From assembly GCA_027490195.1 (NCBI GenBank), contig JAIXYN010000005.1, positions 62,001-126,000 on the forward strand: a DNA stretch of 64,000 bases, in the 5' to 3' direction. A program made the position numbers and the translations under genes. This DNA is from Verrucomicrobiaceae bacterium (lineage in GTDB: Bacteria; Verrucomicrobiota; Verrucomicrobiia; Verrucomicrobiales; Verrucomicrobiaceae). Every line of letters starts with the position of its first letter. The stretch's first letter is position 1. Of the stretch, positions 34,619-42,346 are shown piece by piece. The notes below the pieces were generated by a model. That model was not told where the DNA came from. It did no database searches and was given only the letters and a program-made list of their open reading frames with translations.

Positions 34619-36286
34619 AACACCCTCACGCTCCTCACCGGCCTCCTGCTCGTTCCGCTGGCCACGCTCCCAGCCGAAGACACCATCAACTGGTTTCTTC
34701 AATACGACGGCAAATCCGCGCCGACCGCCCCGTGGACGGTTCTAGGCAGACCAGTCCTCGCGGTCTCTGATGGGTCGTTGACCCTCAGGGACGACTCAAC
34801 GGATGACATGGGCGCTTTTGAAGCGGAGTGGAATGGCGATCTTGATGGCAAGGAGATCGTCGTCGAGGCTCGCGTGAAACTGGTGAGCATGGTAGGGCAT
34901 CGCGATTCACCAACGGCGACTTGGCCGCAGCGGGATGGGGCTCCGGTTTGCATTCAGGTGAGCGATGGCCAACACGAGGAGGGCATCTTGCTCACTCCGC
35001 CGCAGGACAAGCATCCCGAGGCCGCGAAGGGCTATGTGCGCACGTTGACGGATCGTTTCGCACAGGTGGACACGCGTGATGCCTTTCACACGTATCGGCT
35101 CATCATTCGTGGCGAAGACATGGCGGTCGAGAAGGACGGCAAACGAATCATCGAAGGCCACGATGCATTTTGGCGACACGCGACATCACCGCGTAAGTTC
35201 ATCCGTTTTGGCTCCACCTCAAAGCCGTTCACCGGCGAGGCAAAGTGGGAGTTTGTGCGGCTTGGCTTGCGACCTGTGACGAGTGCAGCACCTGAGAAGT
35301 CGTCACTGAAGATCACCGTCAGTGAGCCCTGGCCGCTCAATGTGGAGCAGAAGAACACCGAATCGCGGCCCTACCTCTATGACATGGGCCAGGGGTTGCT
35401 TTTGACCAGTAATCCGCAGGGCAGCGATGCCTTGCTGGAGCCCTACATCGTGCGCCGCAGCACGAATGCGGGCAAGACTTGGCAGGCCGTCAAAGGCACT
35501 GAGCAAAACAGCGATTCGCCGCAGGAACTCGTGCGTCTCGCTGATGGGCGCATCCTCGGTCCATCGCGTTGGACACATTTACAGCCGGACGGCACGCTCA
35601 CGGGCAAGACCACGATACTCGATGCCAAGGCGGAGACATTCACCATGCAAGACAGCACCATCACGCTGCCCGCTGAGTTCATGCCAGCAAAGAGCGGCGA
35701 GGTGCTCATCTTCGAGCGCCATATCTGGACGGAGAAGGATGGAAGCATCACCGCTGTCGCCTGGAGCCGCACCAATCAACGCGATGCTCAAAAACGCTTC
35801 ATCGTCACACGGCACACGCATTTGCTTCGCAGCACTGATCTCGGCAAAACGTGGACACACCTCGCGCACGTTGGACTCGGCGGCGAGCCAGCCGTCGTGC
35901 GCCTCAGCAATAGCGAATGGCTCGCCGTCACACGACCCGACGCGCACATGTCGAATTTCCTCCAGCATCGCTCACTCGATGGCGGCAAGACCTGGAAGTT
36001 CGAGCGCACCTTGGAAGAAGGCAGCGTCATGCCTGACCTCGCGCTCATGAGCAACGGCGTACTCGCGTGCAGCTATGGCCGCCCCGTTTCCAATCTCATG
36101 TTCAGCCTCGATGGCGGCCGCACCTGGCGCGACCACCACGTCATCTCCGACCGCGCGAACTTCAACTACACCGCCATCCGCGAAATCAGCCCCGGCCGCC
36201 TGCTCTACATGCACGACGGCCAGATCCCCGGTACCCTGGCGCGGATCAACTCGCTCTACATCGACGTGGAGAAGGTAATGAAATGA
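34610..36286 (+). CDS. Secreted sialidase-like protein with Asp-box repeats
   Basis: 558 residues, start directly abutting the DUF1553 stop (34610; 34616 is an alternative giving MNTLTLLTGLLLVPL). After the signal peptide, residues about 20-225 form a concanavalin A-like beta sandwich (GAFEAEWNGDLDGKEIVVEA). The C-terminal 330 residues form a sialidase/BNR propeller with Asp-box motifs STNAGKTW, STDLGKTW, SLDGGKTW and SLDGGRTW. Substrate could be sialic acid or another uronic or deoxy sugar; an arginine triad cannot be assigned by eye. It probably trims glycans outside the cell. Its TGA overlaps the next start by four bases (ATGA), so it is translationally coupled to the beta-helix gene. Confidence 0.85.
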   Translation: MRMNTLTLLTGLLLVPLATLPAEDTINWFLQYDGKSAPTAPWTVLGRPVLAVSDGSLTLRDDSTDDMGAFEAEWNGDLDGKEIVVEARVKLVSMVGHRDSPTATWPQRDGAPVCIQVSDGQHEEGILLTPPQDKHPEAAKGYVRTLTDRFAQVDTRDAFHTYRLIIRGEDMAVEKDGKRIIEGHDAFWRHATSPRKFIRFGSTSKPFTGEAKWEFVRLGLRPVTSAAPEKSSLKITVSEPWPLNVEQKNTESRPYLYDMGQGLLLTSNPQGSDALLEPYIVRRSTNAGKTWQAVKGTEQNSDSPQELVRLADGRILGPSRWTHLQPDGTLTGKTTILDAKAETFTMQDSTITLPAEFMPAKSGEVLIFERHIWTEKDGSITAVAWSRTNQRDAQKRFIVTRHTHLLRSTDLGKTWTHLAHVGLGGEPAVVRLSNSEWLAVTRPDAHMSNFLQHRSLDGGKTWKFERTLEEGSVMPDLALMSNGVLACSYGRPVSNLMFSLDGGRTWRDHHVISDRANFNYTAIREISPGRLLYMHDGQIPGTLARINSLYIDVEKVMK

Positions 36287-39200
36287 ATCCCGTTATGAAA
36301 CTGAAGTTAATACTCCTCACCGTAATGCTTTTGCCAGCGCTGGCACCTTTACACGCCGCCGAGCACACCGTCGGCCCCGGTGGCTTCAAAACCATCGGCG
36401 AGGGTGTGGCGGAGCTGAATGCGGGGGATACGCTCACGGTCATGCCGGGGGAGTATCGCGAGAATGTCGCGGCCACGCTGGTGGGCACGGCGGAGGCACC
36501 GATCACGATTCGGGCATGGAGGGCGGGCAGTGTGGTGATGCGTGGGGATGTGGAGTTGAAGGACTTCAAGGCCGCACCGGGACTGCGGGATGTGTTTGTG
36601 ACAGAGATGAAGCAGAGGGCGGAGGCGGTGTTTGAGCGCAGCACGTTTCGCACGCTGGAGCCGAAGATGAGCGCGGCGGAGGTGGAGATGTCGTTGATGA
36701 GCTATTATCAGGATGAAAAAAGTGGCCTACTGTATGTTCACACTTCGGATTCGTTGCCGCCGGAATGTCATGCGATGGGTGCCTCCATCACGAATGCGAA
36801 CGGGATGCTGCTCACGGGTTCGAAGCATGTGATCATCGACGGCTTGTCGTTCACCGGCTTCAGCCATCGCAACTACGATCTGCAGCAGGGCTCACGCACG
36901 CGCTGGGGGCTGATGTTGAAGGATTGCGATAGCTGCGTCGTCCGGCGCTGCACCGCATATCTGAACAGTGGCGGCATTCATCTGCTCGGCAAAGGTCAGG
37001 GCTGCGTGGTGGAGGATTGCACGGCCTTTGGCAACTGGTCGCGGCATGTGGACATCGGCAACAACATCGTCGGCTGGGGCGTGGCGGGCTGCACTTTTCA
37101 GCGCAACCGCGTCGAGGGTCACATGCCGGACACGGCGACGAGCCGCAATGACATCACGTTTTACAGCGGCGGCGATGGTTGCGCGATGATCGACAACCTC
37201 GCGATCAACGCGAGCATCATGATCAAAGGCGATCTCAAAGACGCGGTGCAACGCGGCAATGTGTGCATCGGTCGCAAGTTCTACCGACCTCCGGGCGTGG
37301 AGAATGTCGAACTGCCCTCCGGGGCCTCTCTAGCGGACGCGGCGCGATTTGCGGATGTGCTGAACCATGATTATCGCACGGAGAATGTCTTCTTTGTGTC
37401 ACCCGACGGCGATGATGCGAATCCGGGCACAAAGGCGAAGCCGTGGAAAACGCTTGCGCATGCCACGAAGGCTACGGGCACCGTGTATCTGATGGCGGGC
37501 GAGTATGAGGAGACGTTCGTGGCGGGTGCGAAGGCGGATTTTCGCCGCTACGGGCATGATCGCGTCGTGGTGAAGGAGGTGGTCATCAAGGATGCACCCG
37601 GCGTGCGGCTGCATGGGCTGCACATTCGCGACAAAGCGGCCATCTCGGGCTGCGAGGGCCTGCGCATCGAGTATTGCATGCTGGGCGGCCTTTTTGTCCG
37701 CCAGTCGCCCAACCTGCATGTGGCGCACAATTGGCTGCGAGGAGCGTTCAGTGTCGAAAACTCGCCTGGAGGCAATTTTGTGTCGAACATCATCTCCGAA
37801 CGCCAGATGGATGCCGCGTCGCAAAACGGCTTGTGGGTGCATTCAAATGTGACCACTGCACCGGATGGCGATGTCTTGCCCGATGACTCACCGCTCATCG
37901 GGCGAGGACTTCATGCCTCGACAATCGGGCCGTTCCTGCGGCTCAGTCGCACGCGTCCTTTGCCTATTAGCAAAGCCTCGGTGCATGACGTGACCAATAC
38001 GACCGCGACAATGGAGTGGAGCACGCCCACACAGGCTGCAGAGACGACGCTTGAATGGGGCGAAACGAAAATCGAAACGCCACGCGGTGGCCAGCACAGC
38101 GTAAGCCTAAGCGGTTTGAAGCCGGGCAAGGCCTACGAATTCCGCATCACCTCTCGTCGAAAGGATGAGCAGCGCATCTTTGCCACGCATCAGCCGCCTG
38201 CAAGGCTGAGCGCGGCTGTGTTTGAAACGCAAACCGTCACCACCTCCACCGACGCACGCCCCGCTCGCACGCTGCATGTGCCCGGCGATTACCCAACGAT
38301 CTCCGCCGCCGCCGATGCCGCGCGTGCGGGCGACACAGTGCTCATCCACGCCGGTGTGTATGAGGAAACCGTGCGCATCCGCAGCAGCGGCGATGAAGGC
38401 GCGCCTATTACCTTCGCCGCCGCGCCTGGTGAGACTGTATGGATGGACGGCAGCGACCGCTTCCGCGCAAACGCCTTCATCCTCCCGCACAAGAATCACA
38501 TCATCCTCGATGGCCTGCGCTTTCGCCATTTCCGCTTCGCGCCGGAGCTGGGCCCCATCATCCAGATTACCGGCGGCTCTCATCACATTATTCGCCGATG
38601 CTTTCACGATGGTCGCGAGTTTGAAGGCTACGTCGGAACGCTCATCGACGCGGCGCGGAGCGATCATCTGCTCATCGAAAACAGCGTCTTCATCGGCGGC
38701 ATGAACGAGGCCATCAGCCTCAATGCCTGCCCGCAGACCACCGTGCGTCACTGCGTTTTTTACAACAACTTCCTCCGCTCCCTCACGGCTCACATGCTGA
38801 AACCGGATGTACTGCTGCATTTTCATCACAATCTCGTCTGCGACAGCATCCCAGCGAAGGTGAAGAACGCCCTGCTGCGCGTATGGCACGCCGACGCCCT
38901 GCGCTCCGATCACAATGTCTTCTACACACGCATCCCAGGCGCGGAACGTCACATCGTCGAGACTGCCTTCATCCACGGTCAGCAGATCGGCCATGCTGAT
39001 CCAGCGATGTATCGAGGTGCAAATTTACTACTCACCGACCTGCAATCGAAGTTCCGCCAAGATCAAAACACCCGCACCGGCAATCCCACCCTCCCCGCCG
39101 CGCGCCAACTCGTCCCCCGCAACGACGGCGAGAACCCCGAATGGCGCAAAATCGAAGCCGCCTGGCGAGAGACTGAACTCCACCAAAACGGCCACACGTT

Positions 39201-39321
39201 GGCTCCGCTCGATTTTGCAGACTTCATCCCTGCTGCTGGCAATCCATTGAGCAACTCAGCCGATGGGAAGCCGGTGGGTTTGGAACCCGAGGCTTTTTCG
39301 CTGGAAAAACGTGGCCGCTAG
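36283..39321 (+). CDS. Secreted parallel beta-helix protein with fibronectin III domain
   Basis: 1012 residues with signal peptide (KLILLTVMLLPALAPLHAAE). Two right-handed parallel beta-helix regions are present: about 28-580 (FKTIGEGVAELNAGDTLTVM...CVVRRCTAYLNSGGIHLLG...VSPDGDDANPGTKAKPWKTL, a DUF1565-type opening) and about 735-960 (YPTISAAADAARAGDTVLIH...HHIIRRCFHDGREFEGYVG). A fibronectin type III domain separates them (about 630-715, TTATMEWSTPTQAAETTLEW). Such helices occur in polysaccharide lyases and epimerases; with two helices this may bind or cleave a long acidic glycan. No catalytic residues can be named. It is coupled to the sialidase-like gene by an ATGA overlap. Confidence 0.87.
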   Translation: MNPVMKLKLILLTVMLLPALAPLHAAEHTVGPGGFKTIGEGVAELNAGDTLTVMPGEYRENVAATLVGTAEAPITIRAWRAGSVVMRGDVELKDFKAAPGLRDVFVTEMKQRAEAVFERSTFRTLEPKMSAAEVEMSLMSYYQDEKSGLLYVHTSDSLPPECHAMGASITNANGMLLTGSKHVIIDGLSFTGFSHRNYDLQQGSRTRWGLMLKDCDSCVVRRCTAYLNSGGIHLLGKGQGCVVEDCTAFGNWSRHVDIGNNIVGWGVAGCTFQRNRVEGHMPDTATSRNDITFYSGGDGCAMIDNLAINASIMIKGDLKDAVQRGNVCIGRKFYRPPGVENVELPSGASLADAARFADVLNHDYRTENVFFVSPDGDDANPGTKAKPWKTLAHATKATGTVYLMAGEYEETFVAGAKADFRRYGHDRVVVKEVVIKDAPGVRLHGLHIRDKAAISGCEGLRIEYCMLGGLFVRQSPNLHVAHNWLRGAFSVENSPGGNFVSNIISERQMDAASQNGLWVHSNVTTAPDGDVLPDDSPLIGRGLHASTIGPFLRLSRTRPLPISKASVHDVTNTTATMEWSTPTQAAETTLEWGETKIETPRGGQHSVSLSGLKPGKAYEFRITSRRKDEQRIFATHQPPARLSAAVFETQTVTTSTDARPARTLHVPGDYPTISAAADAARAGDTVLIHAGVYEETVRIRSSGDEGAPITFAAAPGETVWMDGSDRFRANAFILPHKNHIILDGLRFRHFRFAPELGPIIQITGGSHHIIRRCFHDGREFEGYVGTLIDAARSDHLLIENSVFIGGMNEAISLNACPQTTVRHCVFYNNFLRSLTAHMLKPDVLLHFHHNLVCDSIPAKVKNALLRVWHADALRSDHNVFYTRIPGAERHIVETAFIHGQQIGHADPAMYRGANLLLTDLQSKFRQDQNTRTGNPTLPAARQLVPRNDGENPEWRKIEAAWRETELHQNGHTLAPLDFADFIPAAGNPLSNSADGKPVGLEPEAFSLEKRGR

Positions 39322-39368
39322 ACGATTCCAGAAACCTGCATTTGCCCCGAACTTCTTACCTTCCATTC

Positions 39369-39766
39369 ATGAAACCACGCTTGATCGCTTTGCTGCTCAC
39401 ATCGCTGGCCGCACTGAACGCCAAGGAACCAAGCATTTTTGCAGCCCCCATCTTGCCGCCGCTGCGTGAGCATTGCGCCAATTGCCACCGGCCTGGCAAG
39501 ACGCGCGACGGACTCGATGTCACCACGATGGAGAAGCTGGAGAAAGACGATGCCGCATGGCCGTTCGTAGTCGCCAGCCTCGCAGAGAACAACCGACTCT
39601 TCCGCGCCATCTCGCACATCGGCGATGAAAAACCGATGCCTCTTGAGCAGGACAAACTGCCGCCTTCACCGAAGTCCTCCGCACTCACAACGGCGGCCGG
39701 AAAATCACCCTGCTAGGAATCTTCTGGGCCGCCCTGAACTCGAACGAATTCGTTTTCAATCACTGA
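39369..39766 (+). pseudogene. Chimeric pseudogene: cytochrome N-terminus joined to DUF1553 3' end
   Basis: The first 97 codons (signal MKPRLIALLLTSLAALNAKE, then REHCANCHRPGKTRDGLDVT and LFRAISHIGDEKPMPLEQDK) closely follow the N-terminus of the cytochrome-WD40 gene at 46236. At the codons for KLPP the similarity ends and DUF1553 3' sequence begins (TEVLRTHNGG, FWAALNSNEFVFNH, TGA at 39764), but out of frame with the cytochrome part, so the cytochrome frame stops at 39716. The join falls in GCCGCC (39659-39664), six bases common to both parents. Thus a deletion or recombination fused two unrelated genes. A short CxxCH protein of about 115 residues could still be made. Confidence 0.8.
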
Positions 39767-39775
39767 CCGCGCATG
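39659..39775 (+). repeat. DUF1553 3'-end repeat, copy B
   Basis: About 108 bases homologous to the end of the 32174-34609 gene, from ACCGAAGTCCTCCGCAC through the TGA, and continuing into CGCGCATGA, which contains the ATG of the LamG-like gene at 39773. The encoded end (FWAALNSNEFVFNH) is nearly unchanged, so the copy is not very old or is being maintained. Confidence 0.8.
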
Positions 39776-41074
39776 AGCCTCGCAACAAACCAAATGAAAT
39801 CTATCCTTCCACTACTCGCCGTCCCGCTGCTCGCCCCTTTGATTGCGCTGCAAGCTGCCGACACCTACAAAGACCGCGTCGCTACCGTGATGAACACACC
39901 CGGCTGCGTCGCCTTCTGGGACTTCGTGAAGCGCGAACCTGAGGGAGCGCATCGTTTCACGGCGTCTGTGCCTGAAAATGCAAAGAACAACTTCCCCCTC
40001 GATGCCGGGAACTACATCAAGGACTACTGGGGCGAAGGGCGCGAGGCGACTTATGCGGACTTTCCGTTGCTAGGCCGCGGGCCGTTCGGGCAGGCTATTC
40101 GCATTCGTAAAGAAGAGGACAAGACGTTTCGGCCTTTCCTCTTCGTGCCGCGCGAGCGACTGCATGATTCACCCATCGACATCAAAGGCGCGGGCAAGTC
40201 CGTCAGCGTTGTTGTCTGGGCCATTCGCGAGAGCGGGAATCACGCGCTCGCTGGCATCTGGCATGAAGGCACCGATTTGAAACATGGGGGCGCTGCGAAG
40301 GTCGTCGCGCGCGGGCAGCGGCAATACGCGCTTTTTGCCGGCCTCAATAAGGAAGGCTCGGCCTGCGGTCATGTTTCGGAGAATGGCGCGAAGTCCTTCG
40401 GCCATATCTACGCCATGCACAAATCCAACTCCGGTGATGTCTCGCCTGCCGTGCCTGCTGATTTCCCCGCCGAGGTGCTCGATGCCTCCTGGCAATGCTT
40501 TGCAATGACCTACAACCACGAGACCCACGAACTCACCGGCTGGCTCAATGGCCAGGACACAGGCCGTTGGCAGGAGAACGTGCAGAAAGCAATCCCCGTC
40601 ATCCACAACGCATGGGTGCAAGGCCACCTGCATCACGAGCTCGGCCTACAACCCGGCGAAGATCCCGCCTTTCCGACCGACCAGTTCTACAATCCGCCCG
40701 AGGACAAGCCCGTTTCCGTGAAAGTGCTCAGCACCGCTACCGACGAGCGCGTGGAGTTGCAGGAATTCCGCTACACCCGCGTGAAAGTCACCCAGCGCAA
40801 AGCCGCCGACGGCACCTGGACCGTCACCGCCCGCGACCTCGCCGCCGTGCGCTTGAATCCCTGGTGGTTCTCGCACGACTCACTCTACACCCCCTCGAAT
40901 AATGGCACCGGCGGCCCCTTCACCATCGGCCGTGTCATTCATAGCTCGCGCGGCATCGGCTTCACGGGCTGGATGGGTGGTGTGGCGGTGTTCAATCGGG
41001 CGTTGAGCGCGGAGGAACTCTCGGCACTTTCCGCAGTCGGTCGTGCTCGACCCATCACCCCACCGTCTCGCTAG
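39773..41074 (+). CDS. Secreted LamG/concanavalin-like protein
   Basis: 433 residues. The ATG at 39773 lies 6 bases after the DUF1553 scar stop; an ATG at 39794 gives a cleaner signal peptide (MKSILPLLAVPLLAPLIALQ). The mature part is a single large concanavalin A-like fold: CVAFWDFVKREPEGAHRFTA at its start, GKSVSVVVWAIRESGNHALA and SWQCFAMTYNHETHELTGWL in the middle, and the closing GWMGGVAVFNRALSAEELSA typical of LamG proteins. It probably binds carbohydrate on the cell surface; no catalytic signature is seen. It has probably taken over the translational context once belonging to a gene following a DUF1553 gene. The NHL-repeat gene follows 31 bases later. Confidence 0.82.
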   Translation: MSLATNQMKSILPLLAVPLLAPLIALQAADTYKDRVATVMNTPGCVAFWDFVKREPEGAHRFTASVPENAKNNFPLDAGNYIKDYWGEGREATYADFPLLGRGPFGQAIRIRKEEDKTFRPFLFVPRERLHDSPIDIKGAGKSVSVVVWAIRESGNHALAGIWHEGTDLKHGGAAKVVARGQRQYALFAGLNKEGSACGHVSENGAKSFGHIYAMHKSNSGDVSPAVPADFPAEVLDASWQCFAMTYNHETHELTGWLNGQDTGRWQENVQKAIPVIHNAWVQGHLHHELGLQPGEDPAFPTDQFYNPPEDKPVSVKVLSTATDERVELQEFRYTRVKVTQRKAADGTWTVTARDLAAVRLNPWWFSHDSLYTPSNNGTGGPFTIGRVIHSSRGIGFTGWMGGVAVFNRALSAEELSALSAVGRARPITPPSR

Positions 41075-41105
41075 CTTTCCCCCTTGCTTTCAAACCATCA
41101 CAACC

Positions 41106-42182
41106 GTGAAACACACTCTCACTCTCCTCACACTCCTTTCGCTGTCCATCACAGCGCCCGCAGCCACCGTTACCACCTTTGCCGGCACCGGCACCAAGGG
41201 CTTCTCCGGCGATGGTGGTCCTGCCGACAAAGCGGAACTTAACAACGTCTTCGGCGTTGCTCGCGGGCCGGATGGCTTTCTCTACATCTGCGACATGGAC
41301 AATGCCCGCGTCCGGCGCGTTGGACCGGATGGCAAGATCGAAACCTATGCGGGTAATGGCGTGCGTGGGCGCAAAGGCGATGGCGGCCCTGCCGAAAAGG
41401 CCTCGCTGAACATGCCCTACGAACTGGCTTGGGATCACGCTGGCAATTTATTCATCGTCGAGCTGGCAAACAACGCTGTGCGCCGCGTGGATGCGAAGTC
41501 ACGCATCATCACCACCATCGCTGGCACGGGCAAAGCCGGCTTCAGTGGCGATGGCGGGCCGGCCACGGCGGCCCAGTTCAATCAACCTCACAGCATCGCC
41601 TTTGATCCCTTAGGAGATCTCTATGTCTGCGACATCATGAACCATCGTGTGAGGAAGATCGATATGAAGACCGGCCTCATCTCGACGTGGAGCGGCACCG
41701 GTGAAGCGAAGACTGCGCCCGATGGCTCGCCCATCACTGGTTCGCCGCTCAATGGGCCGCGTGCACTTGCTTTTGGTGCGGATGGCAACGGCTACCTCGC
41801 CTTGCGCGAAGGCAACGCGCTGCTCCTGCTCGACCCAAAAGCCAAAACACTCAAACGCGTCGCGGGCACCGGTAAATCCGGCTTCACTGGCAATGGTGGT
41901 CCCGCGCTCGAAGCGAAGCTCGCCGGTCCGAAAGCCGTGAGCCTCGATGCCAATGGCAACGTCTATCTCGCCGACACCGAGTCGCACTCCATTCGCTACC
42001 TCGACGTGAAAAAGGGCACCCTCGAAGTCCTCGTCGGCAACGGCAAAAAAGGCGACGGCCCCGATGGCAGCGACCCGCTCAACTGTCAGCTCGCCCGCCC
42101 ACACGGCGTCTTCGTGGACAAGGACGGCAGCATCTTCATCGGAGATAGCGAAACACATCGCGTGCGCGTGTGGCGTAAGTGA
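41106..42182 (+). CDS. Secreted NHL-repeat beta-propeller protein
   Basis: 358 residues from a GTG at 41106, chosen because it opens a good signal peptide (VKHTLTLLTLLSLSITAPAA); the frame itself runs upstream to 41043, inside the previous gene. The mature protein is a six-bladed NHL/SMP-30-like propeller with repeated TFAGTGTKGFSGDGGPA, TIAGTGKAGFSGDGGPA and VAGTGKSGFTGNGGPA motifs and blades such as GDLYVCDIMNHRVRKID and GSIFIGDSETHRVRVW. Such propellers bind ligands or act as lactonase-like enzymes; no metal site can be assigned here. It lies 31 bases after the LamG-like gene and is followed by another DUF1553 scar. Confidence 0.85.
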   Translation: MKHTLTLLTLLSLSITAPAATVTTFAGTGTKGFSGDGGPADKAELNNVFGVARGPDGFLYICDMDNARVRRVGPDGKIETYAGNGVRGRKGDGGPAEKASLNMPYELAWDHAGNLFIVELANNAVRRVDAKSRIITTIAGTGKAGFSGDGGPATAAQFNQPHSIAFDPLGDLYVCDIMNHRVRKIDMKTGLISTWSGTGEAKTAPDGSPITGSPLNGPRALAFGADGNGYLALREGNALLLLDPKAKTLKRVAGTGKSGFTGNGGPALEAKLAGPKAVSLDANGNVYLADTESHSIRYLDVKKGTLEVLVGNGKKGDGPDGSDPLNCQLARPHGVFVDKDGSIFIGDSETHRVRVWRK

Positions 42183-42269
42183 TGTGTGAACGTTTGAGGG
42201 CGATGCCATTTCTGGATATTTCCCAATGAAACGCACCGTCAACATCTTTGCCCTCCTCGACTCTCTCTC

Positions 42270-42346
42270 GGAAAACAGCCCTGCAAGCCATCTTCTGGGC
42301 CGTACTGAACTCGAACGAATTCATCTTCAATCACTGTCCACGCATG
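42270..42346 (+). repeat. DUF1553 3'-end repeat, copy C
   Basis: GGAAAACAGCCCTGCAAGCC and following bases encode KTALQAIFWAVLNSNEFIFN then H, the exact C-terminal end of a DUF1553 protein, with no gene body upstream. The original stop TGA has become TGT, so the frame now reads through CPRM into the DUF1592-type gene that starts at 42344 within CACGCATGA. It is the third copy of the block found at 34520 and 39659. Confidence 0.8.
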
